64,000 nucleotides of DNA from contig NZ_FZOL01000006.1 of the NCBI RefSeq assembly GCF_900188455.1, positions 124,001 to 188,000 on the forward strand, read 5' to 3'. Below the pieces are notes generated by a model, which saw only the letters and a list, made by a program, of their open reading frames with translations, searched no databases and had not been told where the DNA came from. A program made the position numbers and the translations under genes. Of this stretch, positions 35,108-45,096 are shown piece by piece. The stretch comes from Pseudomonas japonica (GTDB lineage Bacteria; Pseudomonadota; Gammaproteobacteria; Pseudomonadales; Pseudomonadaceae). Within the stretch, counting starts at the first letter, position 1, and every line of letters begins with the position of its first letter.

Positions 35108-35500
35108 TTGATCCTGGAGGTAGCGGTTGTATTCCTGGCGTTGCTGTGGGCGCTGAGTGCCTGGCTGTTCGTCGGCTACAGCAAGCGCCAGCGCGAGCTG
35201 GCCTCGCAGCAGGCCCAAGGCGATGCGCTGCGTGATCAGCGCATCAAGGACCTGCACAAGCGTCTGGACGATTACCAGAACATGTCGGTGTCCATGGGTG
35301 AGGCCTTGCACGAGTTGCGTGCGACGGTCGCGCCGTTGCCGGAAAAACTGCTCCAGCTGGAACAGCGCGACCCCAACAGCCTGTCGTTCGCCCAGGCGGC
35401 GCGGCTGGTGGGAATGGGCGCCAGCGTCGACGAACTGACCCAGACCTGCGGTTTGACCCAGGCCGAGGCGGAGTTGATGAGCAAGTTGCACAAGGGCTGA
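35108..35500 (+). CDS. DUF2802-type membrane-anchored protein after cheW
   Basis: A 130-residue protein starting at TTG with GAG in the cheW stop region upstream. It has one N-terminal transmembrane helix (about 2-20), a coiled-coil segment (about 25-75, KRQRELASQQAQG ... RIKDLHKRLDD) and a C-terminal helical block (FAQAARLVGMGASVDELTQTCGLTQAEAELMSKLH) that looks like a small helix-turn-helix-type fold. It matches the DUF2802 family known beside cheW in pseudomonads. Function unknown. It is the last gene of the chemotaxis run; a REPIN follows. Confidence 0.8.
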   Translation: MILEVAVVFLALLWALSAWLFVGYSKRQRELASQQAQGDALRDQRIKDLHKRLDDYQNMSVSMGEALHELRATVAPLPEKLLQLEQRDPNSLSFAQAARLVGMGASVDELTQTCGLTQAEAELMSKLHKG

Positions 35501-35521
35501 TCTATGCGGGCTGCGCTGCCT

Positions 35522-35654
35522 CTGTAGGAGCGTGGCTTGTCGTGTGACGAACCACCGCGAAGGACCGCAAAGCGGTCCCGGACCTCACCGCTATCGGGGA
35601 CCGCTGCGCGGTCCTTCGCGGTGGTTCGTCACACGACAAGCCACGCTCCTACAG
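35522..35654. repeat. REPIN with perfect 47-bp arms
   Basis: 35522-35568 and 35608-35654 are exact inverted copies, beginning CTGTAGGAGCGTGGCTTG and containing the TCGTGTGACGAACCAC module. The 39-bp centre also pairs (GGACCGC/GCGGTCC). It lies between two convergent operons and can serve as a bidirectional terminator. The perfect arms suggest recent insertion or gene conversion. Confidence 0.9.
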
Positions 35655-35663
35655 GTCGCTAGG

Positions 35664-36002
35664 TCACTTTGGCCCCGGCAACCGCTTCAGATCCGGCGTG
35701 ATATCCCGTTCCACCGGCCCCTCATCGCAGAACCCCACCGGCACCTTGCCCTTCAACTGCCAGGCAAAGGCAATGATCTCCGCAATGGTCAGGTACAGCG
35801 CCTCGGGGATGCTGTCCCCCAGCTCCATGCGTGCCAGCAGGCGCACCAGCTCGGCGTTCTCGTAGATCGGCACTTCATGTTCGCGGGCACTCGCGAGGAT
35901 GGCTTCTGCCAGCTCGTCATCGCCCTTCGCCGTGAGGGTAGGGGCCTGGGCGCCGTCGTAGCTCAGGGCGATGGCCTGGCGTGGTGGTGTCTTGCGGGTC
36001 AT
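35664..36002 (-). CDS. flhX: Free-standing FlhB C-terminal domain protein (FlhX)
   Basis: A 112-residue cytoplasmic protein equal to the part of FlhB after its cleavage site: RQAIALSYDGAQAPTLTAKG aligns with FlhB YAVALKYDPEKGAAPLLLAKG, and the following helices match (HEVPIYENAELVRLLARMELGDSIPEALYLTIAEIIAF). It has no NPTH motif and no membrane part. Such FlhX/YlqH proteins exist in several phyla, including beside a FliK-like gene (ylqG) in Bacillus subtilis. The ATG at 36002 overlaps the upstream FliK-like stop by 4 bp; upstream open frame has no family similarity. Exact role unknown. Confidence 0.82.
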   Translation of the reverse strand: MTRKTPPRQAIALSYDGAQAPTLTAKGDDELAEAILASAREHEVPIYENAELVRLLARMELGDSIPEALYLTIAEIIAFAWQLKGKVPVGFCDEGPVERDITPDLKRLPGPK

Positions 36003-37558
36003 GCGTTCTCGTCCACCCAGCGTTGTTCCAGATGCGTGCGCGCCCCTTGCGGCGGGACGCCTTGATGGCAATGCAGTTCGCCGACATTCACCCCACGGGC
36101 GACCAGCCGCGCGCGCAGGTCGCCCAGCTCGCGCTCGATCAATGCCGCGGTCTCTGGGCGTTCCGCCCACAGTTGGCTGGACAGGGCGCCTTTGCTGATC
36201 TGCGCCTGGACCTGCAAGGGACCCAGTGGATGCAGGTCGAAGGCCAGGTCGATGCGCCAGAGCATCTCCAGCGGGTCGCGACGCTGGCGTTCCGGGTCGG
36301 CCTGCTGTTCCGGGGTTTCCTCGCGCTGCACCTTGACCTGCATTGGCATGAACTCTGGCCCCGTGCGCAGGGGGATTTCCGTTTGCCAGGTGGTCTGCAG
36401 GTTACCGTCCGGGGTCTTGCCGGTCTGTTCCAGGCTGGCCAGCTGATGGCTCTGCACCCGTGAAATGGCCGCTGCGGCGAGGCGCAGCAGGTGTTGCAGG
36501 TCGTCCTCGCCTTCGGTGCTCTGCAACAGGCGCGTCGGTAGCGGGAAGCCCCCCGGCGGCGTGCGCGGCGCCACCTGGCCCAACGCGCCGAGGGCGCTGC
36601 GCAGCATACCCGGCAGCGCTTGCGCCACGGCCGCGTTGTTCTGGGTGAACAGCACCCCACCGGGCACGTTCGGCAGCAGCTGGGCGATCAGGCGCACCAC
36701 CTGGGCCTTGATGTCCGGCGCCACGCCGGCGCCGTTGAACAGCTTGGCCTCCAGGAAGGCGCCACTGTTGCCCAGGGCCTGGGCCGCCTGGCGCGCATCG
36801 CCGAACTGGCGGATATCCGGCAGGCTGCCCAGCAGCTTGTCGAGACTGGCGCGCACGTCCGCCGGCTGGCTGTCGTCGCGGGCAATCCGCTGCATGGCGC
36901 TCAGCAGGCCTTGCAGCGAGGCCTGGCGGTTCTGCTGGGCGCTGAGGTTCTGGGCGATGGCCATCTGGTCCTGGCGCCCGCTCAGCGGCACGAAGTTCAG
37001 TTGCTGGTCACCCATCACCCGGGCGCTGAGCAGGCTGCCCAGGGGCAGCGGGCGAGGGGAGTCGATGGCCAGGGTGGCGCCGGCCTGCGCGGTATTCAGC
37101 AGGCTGACCAGCGAGCGGTACAGCGGCGGCAGACCGGCGCCCTGCGCCTGCAACTGGGTGGTCAGGACCTTGCCCTGGACCAGCGTGCCCAGCGGCAGCT
37201 CGCGGGTATCGAGGCGGGTGAGGGTGGCGACATTGCTGGCGATGGCCTGCTGCAGGGTGAGGCTGAGCTGGTTGGCGCTGGGTTGGCTGACCAGCACCTG
37301 GGTGCCCTGGGCCAGGGGCAGGTTGGCGCTGGTCGCGACCATGGTCTCGCGACCATTTTGCTGCAGCAGCCTGATCAAAAGTTGGATGTCCTGGCCGACC
37401 TGGCGCAGCGAGACTACTTCACCCTTGGCCGTTTCACCTGGCGCCAGCAGGTCGGGCTGTTCCTGCAGCAGCTGCACCAGCGCTCCGGTCATGGCCGCGC
37501 CGCGGGCCTGTTGGGCGGCGGCGACCTGTGGGCCGAGGCTGTTTATTTCGCCTGTCAT
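35999..37558 (-). CDS. FliK-like hook-length control domain protein
   Basis: A 519-residue Gln/Leu/Ala-rich protein without signal peptide or membrane helix. The C-terminal 110 residues (ending in QVQAQISKGALSSQLWAERPETAALIERELGDLRARLVARGVNVGELHCHQG) match the Flg_hook domain of FliK. The N-terminal part resembles the repetitive domain of B. subtilis YlqG (LAQGTQVLVSQPSANQL, LPLGTLVQGKVL). It overlaps flhX, suggesting the two act together as a second, non-canonical FliK/FlhB pair. It diverges from ccmA across a 158-bp gap. Confidence 0.78.
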   Translation of the reverse strand: MTGEINSLGPQVAAAQQARGAAMTGALVQLLQEQPDLLAPGETAKGEVVSLRQVGQDIQLLIRLLQQNGRETMVATSANLPLAQGTQVLVSQPSANQLSLTLQQAIASNVATLTRLDTRELPLGTLVQGKVLTTQLQAQGAGLPPLYRSLVSLLNTAQAGATLAIDSPRPLPLGSLLSARVMGDQQLNFVPLSGRQDQMAIAQNLSAQQNRQASLQGLLSAMQRIARDDSQPADVRASLDKLLGSLPDIRQFGDARQAAQALGNSGAFLEAKLFNGAGVAPDIKAQVVRLIAQLLPNVPGGVLFTQNNAAVAQALPGMLRSALGALGQVAPRTPPGGFPLPTRLLQSTEGEDDLQHLLRLAAAAISRVQSHQLASLEQTGKTPDGNLQTTWQTEIPLRTGPEFMPMQVKVQREETPEQQADPERQRRDPLEMLWRIDLAFDLHPLGPLQVQAQISKGALSSQLWAERPETAALIERELGDLRARLVARGVNVGELHCHQGVPPQGARTHLEQRWVDENA

Positions 37559-37587
37559 GGCTGTTGCGACCTGTTCAAATAGCCCTC

Positions 37588-37614
37588 TTTACAGTAGGAC
37601 ATGGCATGTATAAT
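37588..37614 (+). promoter_or_regulatory. Sigma-70-like promoter of the ccm operon
   Basis: TTTACA (37588-37593), a 15-bp spacer and a perfect TATAAT (37609-37614) lie about 100 bp before ccmA in the divergent gap. The spacer is short; taking CTTTAC gives 16 bp. It is the only good promoter in the gap on this strand. Confidence 0.6.
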
Positions 37615-37716
37615 GCCGGCCGATTTCTTCCAGACCGGTCGGCCAGGTTTCCGTTGTCTCTATAACGGCCAGGTCCGTACCGACTTGAGACAGTCCCGAA
37701 CCAACAAGGCGAATCT

Positions 37717-38349
37717 GTGACTCCTCATCTCCAAGCCGTGGGCCTGGCCTGCGAGCGCGACTGGCGAATGCTCTTCGAACACCTCGAACTGCGCGTGTGC
37801 CCCGGCGACATGCTGCAGATCAGCGGCCCCAACGGCAGTGGCAAGACCAGCCTGCTGCGCCTGCTCGCCGGCCTGATGCAGCCGACCCACGGCGAGATCC
37901 TGCTCGACGGCAAGCCACTCCGGGAGCAGGGCAGCGAACTGGCGCGCAGCCTGGTGTGGATCGGTCACGCCGCCGGGATCAAGGACCTGCTCACCCCCGA
38001 AGAAAACCTCACCTGGCTCTGCGCCCTGCACCGCCCGGCGACCCGCGCGGCGATCTGGCAGGCCCTGGAGGCCGTGGGCCTGCGCGGTTTCGAGGATGTG
38101 GCCTGCCACACCCTGTCCGCCGGTCAGCAGCGCCGCGTGGCCCTGGCCCGGCTGTACCTGGACAGCCCGCCGCTGTGGATCCTCGATGAGCCCTTCACCG
38201 CCCTCGACAAGCAGGGCGTGGCCCAGCTCGAAGCGCACCTGGCGCGGCATTGCGAGCAGGGCGGCATGGTGGTCCTGACCACCCACCACACGCTGGAGTG
38301 CAAGCCCTCCGGTTACCGCGATCTCAACCTGGGGCAGTGGGCGGCATGA
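37717..38349 (+). CDS. ccmA: Heme exporter ATP-binding protein CcmA
   Basis: A 210-residue ABC ATPase with Walker [15 protein letters not shown] (about 37-50), signature [14 protein letters not shown] and Walker [13 protein letters not shown]. With CcmB, C and D it uses ATP to release heme-loaded CcmE during cytochrome c maturation. The start is GTG (TCTGTGACTCC) with AAGGCG upstream. It overlaps ccmB by 4 bp (ATGA). First gene of a complete ccmABCDEFGHI operon. Confidence 0.96.
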   Translation: MTPHLQAVGLACERDWRMLFEHLELRVCPGDMLQISGPNGSGKTSLLRLLAGLMQPTHGEILLDGKPLREQGSELARSLVWIGHAAGIKDLLTPEENLTWLCALHRPATRAAIWQALEAVGLRGFEDVACHTLSAGQQRRVALARLYLDSPPLWILDEPFTALDKQGVAQLEAHLARHCEQGGMVVLTTHHTLECKPSGYRDLNLGQWAA

Positions 38350-39014
38350 GTGTATTCGTCCTGTTGTTGCGCCGCGAAGCGCGCCTGTTGTGCCGGCGTC
38401 CGGCGGAGCTGGCCAACCCGCTGGTGTTTTTCGCGATCGTCATCGCATTGTTTCCACTTGCGGTCGGTCCTGAGACACAATTGTTGCAAATTTTGTCTCC
38501 AGGATTAGTCTGGGTAGCCGCACTTTTATCCGTGCTGCTCTCGCTGGACGGGCTTTTCCGCAGTGATTTCGAGGATGGATCACTCGAACAGTGGGTCCTT
38601 TCGCCACACCCCCTGCCACTACTGGTACTGGCAAAGGTGCTGGCACACTGGATGTTTTCCGGGCTGGCACTGGTATTGTTGTCGCCGCTGCTGGCGGTGA
38701 TGCTCGGATTGCCAGTGGAATGCCTGCCGGTTCTGCTGGCATCGCTCTTGCTCGGTACTCCGGTACTGAGCCTGTTGGGCGCCGTGGGTGCGGCCCTGAC
38801 GGTCGGTTTGAAACGTGGTGGCCTGCTTCTGGCGCTGCTGATTCTGCCGCTATACATCCCGGTGTTGATCCTGGGCAGTGGCGCGCTACAAGCAGCAGTG
38901 CAAGCTATGCCGGCAACCGGATACCTGCTCTGGCTCGGCAGCCTGGCCGCCCTGGCAGTCACCCTTGCACCTTTCGCAATTGCCGCCGGCCTGAAGATCA
39001 GCGTCGGCGAATAA
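38346..39014 (+). CDS. ccmB: Heme exporter membrane protein CcmB
   Basis: A 222-residue protein with six transmembrane helices, normal length, starting [21 protein letters not shown]. The conserved [26 protein letters not shown] loop is clear. It is the membrane partner of CcmA. Codon choice is visibly more relaxed and AT-richer than in its neighbours (about 38440-38990). Start overlaps the ccmA stop. Confidence 0.96.
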   Translation: MSVFVLLLRREARLLCRRPAELANPLVFFAIVIALFPLAVGPETQLLQILSPGLVWVAALLSVLLSLDGLFRSDFEDGSLEQWVLSPHPLPLLVLAKVLAHWMFSGLALVLLSPLLAVMLGLPVECLPVLLASLLLGTPVLSLLGAVGAALTVGLKRGGLLLALLILPLYIPVLILGSGALQAAVQAMPATGYLLWLGSLAALAVTLAPFAIAAGLKISVGE

Positions 39015-39027
39015 CGAGGTCTGGGCC

Positions 39028-39828
39028 ATGCCCAGCAAAGACCCTGGATGTACCGTGATGAAAAGCAGCGCAATAAGCTGGACATGGTTTCACAAGCTCG
39101 GTTCCCCCAAATGGTTCTACACCATCAGCGGCCGCCTGCTGCCCTGGCTGGCCGTCGCCGCGATCCTGCTGATCGGCAGTGGCGTGGTCTGGGGCCTGGC
39201 CTTCGCCCCGCAGGATTACCAGCAGGGCAACAGCTTCCGGATCATCTACATCCATGTGCCGGCGGCGATGCTGGCGCAGTCCTGCTACGTCATGCTCGCG
39301 GTGTGCGGGGTGGTCGGGCTGGTCTGGAAGATGAAGATCGCCGACGTCGCCCTGCAGAGCGCCGCGCCCATCGGCGCCTGGATGACCGCGGTGGCGCTGG
39401 TCACCGGGGCCATCTGGGGCAAGCCGACCTGGGGTAGCTGGTGGGTCTGGGATGCCCGCCTTACGTCCATGCTCATCCTGCTTTTCCTGTACTTCGGTCT
39501 GATTGCCCTCGGCCACGCCATCAGCAATCGTGACAGCGCGGCCAAGGCCTGCGCGGTGCTGGCCATCGTCGGGGTGATCAACATCCCGATCATCAAGTAC
39601 TCGGTGGAGTGGTGGAACACCCTGCACCAGGGCTCGACCTTCACCCTCACGGAAAAACCGGCGATGCCGGCGGAGATGTGGTTGCCGCTGCTGCTCACGG
39701 TGCTCGGCTTCTACTGTTTCTTCGGCGCCGTGCTGCTGCTGCGCATGCGCCTCGAAGTGCTCAAGCGCGAAGCCCGCGCCAGCTGGGTCCGCGAAGAAGT
39801 GCTGAACAGCCTGGGAGGCGCACGATGA
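39028..39828 (+). CDS. ccmC: Heme-handling protein CcmC
   Basis: A 266-residue protein with six transmembrane helices and the tryptophan-rich WWD motif ([23 protein letters not shown]), which with conserved His residues loads heme onto CcmE. The ATG at 39028 is chosen because GAGGT lies seven bases upstream; an ATG at 39058 would give the more usual 256 residues. Its last bases overlap ccmD by 4 bp. Confidence 0.95.
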   Translation: MPSKDPGCTVMKSSAISWTWFHKLGSPKWFYTISGRLLPWLAVAAILLIGSGVVWGLAFAPQDYQQGNSFRIIYIHVPAAMLAQSCYVMLAVCGVVGLVWKMKIADVALQSAAPIGAWMTAVALVTGAIWGKPTWGSWWVWDARLTSMLILLFLYFGLIALGHAISNRDSAAKACAVLAIVGVINIPIIKYSVEWWNTLHQGSTFTLTEKPAMPAEMWLPLLLTVLGFYCFFGAVLLLRMRLEVLKREARASWVREEVLNSLGGAR

Positions 39829-40001
39829 GCTTCGCATCCTTCGGCGAGTTTCTCGCCATGGGCCATCACGGCCTGTATGTCTGGTCGGCCTACGGCATCT
39901 GCCTGGCGGTCCTGGCCATCAACGTCGCCGCGCCCCTGCTGGCGCGCCGGCGTTACCTGCAAGCTGAGGCGCGCCGTCTGCGCCGGGAGAACGCCAAGTG
40001 A
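39825..40001 (+). CDS. ccmD: Heme exporter small subunit CcmD
   Basis: A 58-residue protein with a single transmembrane helix ([25 protein letters not shown]) and a basic cytoplasmic tail ([19 protein letters not shown]), the standard CcmD layout. It helps release holo-CcmE from CcmABC. It overlaps ccmC and ccmE by 4 bp on each side, so three genes are coupled. Confidence 0.93.
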   Translation: MSFASFGEFLAMGHHGLYVWSAYGICLAVLAINVAAPLLARRRYLQAEARRLRRENAK

Positions 40002-40450
40002 ATCCGCAACGCAAGAAGCGCCTGTTCATCATCCTCGGCCTGCTCGCCGGCGTCGGTGTCGCCGTCGGTCTGGCCCTCAGCGCGCTGCAGGAAAACATCA
40101 ACCTGTTCTACACCCCGACCCAGATCGCCAACGGCGAAGCGCCGCTGGATACCCGCATCCGCGCCGGCGGCATGGTGGAGAAGGGCTCGGTGCAGCGTTC
40201 CAGCGACTCCCTGGACGTGCGTTTCGTGGTCACCGATTTCAACAAGTCGGTGCCGATCACCTACCGCGGCATCCTTCCCGACCTGTTCCGCGAAGGCCAG
40301 GGCATCGTCGCCCTCGGCAAGCTGAATGGCGAAGGTGTGGTGGTGGCCGATGAAGTGCTGGCCAAGCACGACGAGAAATACATGCCGCCGGAAGTCACCA
40401 AGGCCCTCAAGGAAAGCGGGCAGACGGCCTCTGGAGCACCCGCGCAATGA
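39998..40450 (+). CDS. ccmE: Periplasmic heme chaperone CcmE
   Basis: A 150-residue protein anchored by one N-terminal helix (about 8-28) with a periplasmic OB-fold. The His that binds heme covalently lies in [15 protein letters not shown] (about 124-138). It shuttles heme from CcmC to CcmF/H. The GTG start overlaps the ccmD stop; its own end overlaps ccmF by 4 bp. Confidence 0.96.
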   Translation: MNPQRKKRLFIILGLLAGVGVAVGLALSALQENINLFYTPTQIANGEAPLDTRIRAGGMVEKGSVQRSSDSLDVRFVVTDFNKSVPITYRGILPDLFREGQGIVALGKLNGEGVVVADEVLAKHDEKYMPPEVTKALKESGQTASGAPAQ

Positions 40451-42435
40451 ACGCCTCGCTGATCATTCCCGAACTCGGCCAGTTGTCGATGATCCTGGCC
40501 ATCTGTTTCGCCTGCGTGCAGGCCAGCGTGCCGCTGCTCGGCGCCTGGCGCGGCGACAGCCTGTGGATGAGCCTGGCGCGGCCGGCGGCCTGGGGGCAGT
40601 TCGCCTTCCTGGCGTTCGCCTTCGCCTGCCTGACCCATGCGTTCATGACCGACAACTTCTCGGTCGCCTACGTCGCCAGCAACTCCAACAGCGCCTTGCC
40701 CTGGTACTACAAGTTCAGCGCGGTGTGGGGCGCCCACGAGGGCTCGCTGCTGCTCTGGGCGCTGATCCTCGGTGGCTGGACCTTCGCCGTGTCGATCTTC
40801 TCGCGGCAACTGCCGCAGGTCATGCTGGCCCGCGTGCTGGCGGTGATGGGCATGATCAGCGTCGGCTTCCTGTCGTTCCTGATCGTCACCTCCAACCCGT
40901 TCCAGCGTCTGTTGCCGCAGATGCCCGGCGATGGTCGCGACCTCAATCCGCTGCTGCAGGACATCGGCCTGATCGTCCACCCGCCGATGCTGTACATGGG
41001 CTACGTCGGTTTCTCCGTGGCCTTCGCCTTCGCCATCGCCGCGCTGCTCGGTGGTCGGCTCGATGCCGCCTGGGCGCGCTGGTCGCGGCCGTGGACCATC
41101 GTCGCCTGGGCCTTCCTCGGCATCGGCATCACCCTCGGTTCCTGGTGGGCGTACTACGAACTGGGCTGGGGTGGCTGGTGGTTCTGGGACCCGGTGGAAA
41201 ACGCCTCGTTCATGCCCTGGCTGGTGGGCACGGCGCTGATCCACTCGCTGGCGGTCACGGAAAAACGCGGGGTGTTCAAGAGCTGGACGGTGCTGCTGGC
41301 CATCGCCGCGTTCTCCCTGAGCCTGCTGGGCACCTTCCTGGTTCGTTCCGGGGTGCTGACCTCGGTACACGCCTTTGCCTCCGATCCGGAGCGCGGGATC
41401 TTCATCCTGTTCTTCCTGCTCGCCGTGGTCGGCGGTTCGCTGACCCTGTTCGCCCTGCGCGCGCCGGTGGTCAAGAGCCAGGTCGGCTTTGCCCTGTGGT
41501 CCCGCGAGACACTGCTGCTGGGCAACAACCTGGTGCTGGTGGTGGCGGCCTCGATGATTCTGCTCGGCACCCTCTATCCGCTGGTGCTGGATGCCCTGAC
41601 CGGGGCCAAGCTGTCGGTCGGCCCGCCGTATTTCGATGCCCTGTTCATTCCGCTGATGGCGCTGCTGATGGTGGTCATGGCGGTGGGCGTGATCGTGCGC
41701 TGGAAGAACACCCCGGGGCGCTGGCTGGCCGGTATGCTCACCCCCGTGCTGGTGGGCAGCGCGGTGCTGGCGCCGATCTGCGGCCTGCTGGTGGATGACT
41801 TCGACTGGCCGGTGCTGACCACCTTCGCTCTGGCCGCGTGGATCGTCCTCGGCGGCGTGCGCGACATCTTCGACAAGACCCGCCACAAGGGCCTGTTCAA
41901 GGGCCTCCGCGGCCTCAACCGCAGCTACTGGGGCATGCACCTTGCCCACCTGGGCCTGGCGGTCTGCGCCCTGGGCGTGGTGCTGTCGAGCAACAACAGC
42001 GCCGAGCGCGACCTGCGCATGGCGCCGGGCGAGTCGGTGGAACTGGGCGGCTATCACTTCGTCTTCGAAGGCGCCAAGCACTTCGAAGGGCCCAACTTCA
42101 CTTCCGACAAGGGCACCGTGCGGATCCTCGAAGACGGTCGCGAAATCAGCGTGCTGCACCCGGAAAAACGCCTGTACACCGTGCAGCAGTCGGTGATGAC
42201 CGAGGCCGGGATCGACGCCGGTTTCACCCGCGACCTCTACGTGGCCCTCGGCGAGCCCCTGGAAAACGGTGCCTGGGCGGTACGGGTGCACGTCAAGCCG
42301 TTCGTCCGCTGGATCTGGCTGGGCGGCCTGCTCACCGGCCTTGGCGGCTTCCTCGCGGCGCTGGATCGCCGTTATCGAATCAAGGTCAGGACCAAGGTGC
42401 GGGATGTCCTCGGTCTGGAAGGAGCGACTGCATGA
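40447..42435 (+). CDS. ccmF: Cytochrome c heme lyase subunit CcmF
   Basis: A 662-residue polytopic protein with about 15 transmembrane helices. The WWD motif ([20 protein letters not shown]) and conserved His residues for heme transfer ([26 protein letters not shown]) are present. It attaches heme from CcmE to apocytochrome c with CcmH and CcmI. Overlaps ccmE and ccmG by 4 bp each. Confidence 0.97.
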   Translation: MNASLIIPELGQLSMILAICFACVQASVPLLGAWRGDSLWMSLARPAAWGQFAFLAFAFACLTHAFMTDNFSVAYVASNSNSALPWYYKFSAVWGAHEGSLLLWALILGGWTFAVSIFSRQLPQVMLARVLAVMGMISVGFLSFLIVTSNPFQRLLPQMPGDGRDLNPLLQDIGLIVHPPMLYMGYVGFSVAFAFAIAALLGGRLDAAWARWSRPWTIVAWAFLGIGITLGSWWAYYELGWGGWWFWDPVENASFMPWLVGTALIHSLAVTEKRGVFKSWTVLLAIAAFSLSLLGTFLVRSGVLTSVHAFASDPERGIFILFFLLAVVGGSLTLFALRAPVVKSQVGFALWSRETLLLGNNLVLVVAASMILLGTLYPLVLDALTGAKLSVGPPYFDALFIPLMALLMVVMAVGVIVRWKNTPGRWLAGMLTPVLVGSAVLAPICGLLVDDFDWPVLTTFALAAWIVLGGVRDIFDKTRHKGLFKGLRGLNRSYWGMHLAHLGLAVCALGVVLSSNNSAERDLRMAPGESVELGGYHFVFEGAKHFEGPNFTSDKGTVRILEDGREISVLHPEKRLYTVQQSVMTEAGIDAGFTRDLYVALGEPLENGAWAVRVHVKPFVRWIWLGGLLTGLGGFLAALDRRYRIKVRTKVRDVLGLEGATA

Positions 42436-42968
42436 AGCGTTGGATCATGGTGCTGCCACTGGCGGTATTTCTGCTGGTGGCGGTGTTTCTCTACCGTGGC
42501 CTGTACCTCGACCCGGCCGAATTGCCGTCGGCGATGATCGGCAAGCCGTTCCCGGCCTTCGCCCTGGCCAACGTTCAGGGTGACCGCCAGCTGACCGAGG
42601 CCGACCTGAAAGGCAAGCCGGCGCTGGTCAACGTCTGGGCGACCTGGTGCGTGTCGTGCAAGGTCGAGCACCCGGTGCTGAACAAGCTGGCCCAGCAGGG
42701 CGTGGTGATCTACGGGGTCAACTACAAGGACGTCAATGCCGACGCCCTGAAGTGGCTGGCCGAGTTCCACAACCCCTATCTGCTGGACATCCGCGACGAG
42801 CAGGGCAGCCTCGGCCTGGACCTGGGGGTCTACGGCGCGCCGGAAACCTTCTTCATCGACGCCAAGGGCATCATTCGCGACAAGTACGTCGGCGTGATCG
42901 ACGAGACCGTCTGGCGCGAGAAGCTGGCGCCGGTCTACCAGGCTCTGGTCGACGAGGCCAAGCCATGA
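42432..42968 (+). CDS. ccmG: Thiol:disulfide oxidoreductase CcmG (DsbE)
   Basis: A 178-residue thioredoxin-fold protein anchored by one N-terminal helix (WIMVLPLAVFLLVAVFLY). The active site is WATWCVSCKVEHP, a CxxC reading CVSC, with GAPETFFID as the cis-Pro region. It keeps apocytochrome CxxCH cysteines reduced for heme attachment. Overlaps ccmF and ccmH by 4 bp each. Confidence 0.96.
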   Translation: MKRWIMVLPLAVFLLVAVFLYRGLYLDPAELPSAMIGKPFPAFALANVQGDRQLTEADLKGKPALVNVWATWCVSCKVEHPVLNKLAQQGVVIYGVNYKDVNADALKWLAEFHNPYLLDIRDEQGSLGLDLGVYGAPETFFIDAKGIIRDKYVGVIDETVWREKLAPVYQALVDEAKP

Positions 42969-43441
42969 AGCGCTGGCTGGCAGCGGCCGTGCTCGGCCTG
43001 AGCCTGTGCGGCGTGGCCCGGGCGGCCATCGATACCTACCAGTTCGCCGACGAGGCCGAACGCCAGCGCTACCGCGAGCTGACCAAGGAACTGCGCTGCC
43101 CCAAGTGCCAGAACCAGGACATCGCCGACTCCAACGCGCCCATCGCCGCCGACCTGCGTCGGGAAATCTTCCGCATGCTCGGCGAAGGCAAGAGCAATCA
43201 GCAGATCGTCGACTTCATGGTCGATCGCTACGGCGATTTCGTCCGCTACAAGCCGGCCCTGACCGCGAAGACCTGGCTGCTCTGGTTCGGCCCGGCGGCG
43301 CTGCTGCTGGGCGGTATCGGCGTCATGGCGGTGATCGTGCGCAAGCGCCGGGTACCGGCGGGCAATGGCTCGGCCGACCTTTCTTCCGAGGAGCGCGAGC
43401 GCCTCGCCAAACTGCTGGACAAAGAACAGAACCATGACTGA
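42965..43441 (+). CDS. ccmH: Cytochrome c maturation protein CcmH (CycL type)
   Basis: A 158-residue periplasmic protein with cleavable signal peptide (ends near GVARA), the redox motif [19 protein letters not shown] and a C-terminal transmembrane helix ([23 protein letters not shown]). It is the short form: the TPR part found fused in E. coli CcmH is the separate next gene. Overlaps ccmI by 8 bp. Confidence 0.95.
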   Translation: MKRWLAAAVLGLSLCGVARAAIDTYQFADEAERQRYRELTKELRCPKCQNQDIADSNAPIAADLRREIFRMLGEGKSNQQIVDFMVDRYGDFVRYKPALTAKTWLLWFGPAALLLGGIGVMAVIVRKRRVPAGNGSADLSSEERERLAKLLDKEQNHD

Positions 43442-44633
43442 TTTCTGGCTCGCTGCAGGCCTGCTGTTGCTGGTAGCCCTGAGCTTTCTGCTGATTCCGG
43501 TGTTGCGTGGCCGTCGTGCGCAGCAGGAAGAAGACCGTACCGCCCTCAACGTCGCCCTGTACCAGGAGCGCGTTGCCGAACTGCAGGCCCAGGGCGAGGA
43601 GGGCGTGCTCAACGCCGAACAACTGGCCCGTGGCCGCGACGAAGCCGCGCGCGAACTGCTGGCCGACACCGAGAACGCCGAACAGTCGCGCAGCGCGAGG
43701 CTGGGCAAGGCCCTGCCGCTCCTTGCCGCCGTCCTCGTGCCGCTGATGGCGGTGGGGCTGTACCTGCATTACGGTGCCAGCGACAAGGTCGCCCTGACCC
43801 AGGAGTTCGCCCAGGCGCCACAGTCGCTGGAAGACATGACCTCGCGCCTGGAGCGCGCCGTCGCCGCCCAGCCGGACAACGCCGAGGGCCTGTACTTCCT
43901 CGGTCGCGCCTATATGGCCCAGGAGCGTCCGGCGGACGCGGCGAAGGCCTTCGAGCGCGCCGTGGGCGTTGCCGGTCGTGCCCCTGAGCTGCTCGGCCAG
44001 TGGGCCCAGGCGCTGTACTTTGCCAACAACAAGCAGTGGACCGCGCAGTTCCAGGCGCTGACCGACGAAGCGCTGAAGGCCGATCCGAAGGAAGTCACCA
44101 GCCTCGGTCTGCTGGGCATCGCCGCCTTCGAGGGCGAGCGTTACCAGGAAGCCATCGATTACTGGAACCGTCTGCTGGCGCAACTGCCGGAAGGCGACAG
44201 CTCGCGCAGCGCGCTGCTCGGCGGCATCGACAAGGCCAGGGAAAAACTCGCCGCGGGGCAGGGCAAGGCGTCCGCGCCGGTGGCGGCGTCGGCGGCGAAG
44301 CTGACCGTGCGGGTCGAACTGGCCGATGCCCTGAAGGACAAGGTCAAGCCGGACGACACCGTGTTCATCTTCGCCCGTGCCAGTTCCGGCCCGCCCATGC
44401 CGCTGGCGGCCAAGCGGGTCACCGTGGCGCAGTTGCCGATCGAGGTCGAGCTGAGCGACAGCGACGCGATGATGCCCAACATGAAACTGTCGAGCTTTCC
44501 TGAAGTCCAACTGATGGCGCGCATCTCCCGTGCCGGCCAGCCCACCAAGGGCGAATGGGTCGGCAGCGGCTCGCCCCTGGCGAGCGACACCCGGGCGCCG
44601 CAACACCTGACCATCGATCGACCGGACCTATAA
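43434..44633 (+). CDS. ccmI: Apocytochrome c chaperone CcmI (CycH type)
   Basis: A 399-residue protein with two N-terminal transmembrane helices (about 3-22 and 92-112), a cytoplasmic leucine-zipper-like loop ([26 protein letters not shown]) and periplasmic TPR repeats ([33 protein letters not shown]). A C-terminal beta domain follows. It binds apocytochrome c C-termini. Last ccm gene. The start at 43434 overlaps ccmH. Confidence 0.93.
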   Translation: MTDFWLAAGLLLLVALSFLLIPVLRGRRAQQEEDRTALNVALYQERVAELQAQGEEGVLNAEQLARGRDEAARELLADTENAEQSRSARLGKALPLLAAVLVPLMAVGLYLHYGASDKVALTQEFAQAPQSLEDMTSRLERAVAAQPDNAEGLYFLGRAYMAQERPADAAKAFERAVGVAGRAPELLGQWAQALYFANNKQWTAQFQALTDEALKADPKEVTSLGLLGIAAFEGERYQEAIDYWNRLLAQLPEGDSSRSALLGGIDKAREKLAAGQGKASAPVAASAAKLTVRVELADALKDKVKPDDTVFIFARASSGPPMPLAAKRVTVAQLPIEVELSDSDAMMPNMKLSSFPEVQLMARISRAGQPTKGEWVGSGSPLASDTRAPQHLTIDRPDL

Positions 44634-44643
44634 GAGAGTTTCC

Positions 44644-45054
44644 ATGAACAGCACCGTACGCCTGACCCTGATTTCGCTGGCCCTGGGGTTGAGCGCATGT
44701 ACGGTGCATCCGCCGCAGCACGAGCGCGAAACGCTGCCGCCGATCGAACCCGCCCCGCGACCGGGCCCGGTGATCAAACCGGGTCCGAGCGTGCCCAAGC
44801 CCACCATCACCCCGACACCCAAACCCATGCCGCGGACGTCCGCCAGCTTCGCCCCGCCACCCGGGGGCGCCAGCCACTGGGATCCGAAGCTCGGCGTGTA
44901 TGTGCTCGAAGGCAAGAAAAACACCTTCTACCGTCAGCGCACCTACTACCGCTGGAACGACGGTTGGAGCTGGTCGACCAATCCCGAAGGCCCGTGGCAG
45001 GACACCGACTCCAGTGGCGTGCCAGGCGGTCTGGGACGCGCGTTCGGCCAGTAA
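44644..45054 (+). CDS. Small proline-rich lipoprotein
   Basis: A 136-residue protein with a type II signal peptide (lipobox LSAC, Cys19). A Pro/Lys-rich extended stretch (about 25-65) precedes a conserved-looking aromatic domain (WDPKLGVYVLEGKKNTFYRQRTYYRWNDGWSWSTNPEGPW) with many Tyr and Trp. It lies 10 bp after ccmI and probably reads through from the ccm operon. I do not recognise a named family; function unknown, probably envelope. GAGAG upstream serves as ribosome site. Confidence 0.8.
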   Translation: MNSTVRLTLISLALGLSACTVHPPQHERETLPPIEPAPRPGPVIKPGPSVPKPTITPTPKPMPRTSASFAPPPGGASHWDPKLGVYVLEGKKNTFYRQRTYYRWNDGWSWSTNPEGPWQDTDSSGVPGGLGRAFGQ

Positions 45055-45096
45055 TGCCGGCATAATGCCCCCTCGCTTGTTGCCCGGGAGGCTGAA

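Noticed and set aside
35664-36002. FlhB C-terminal domain gene as a truncated flhB pseudogene
   Set aside because: It is intact, starts cleanly with a coupled ATG, and matches a recognised stand-alone family found beside FliK-like genes elsewhere.
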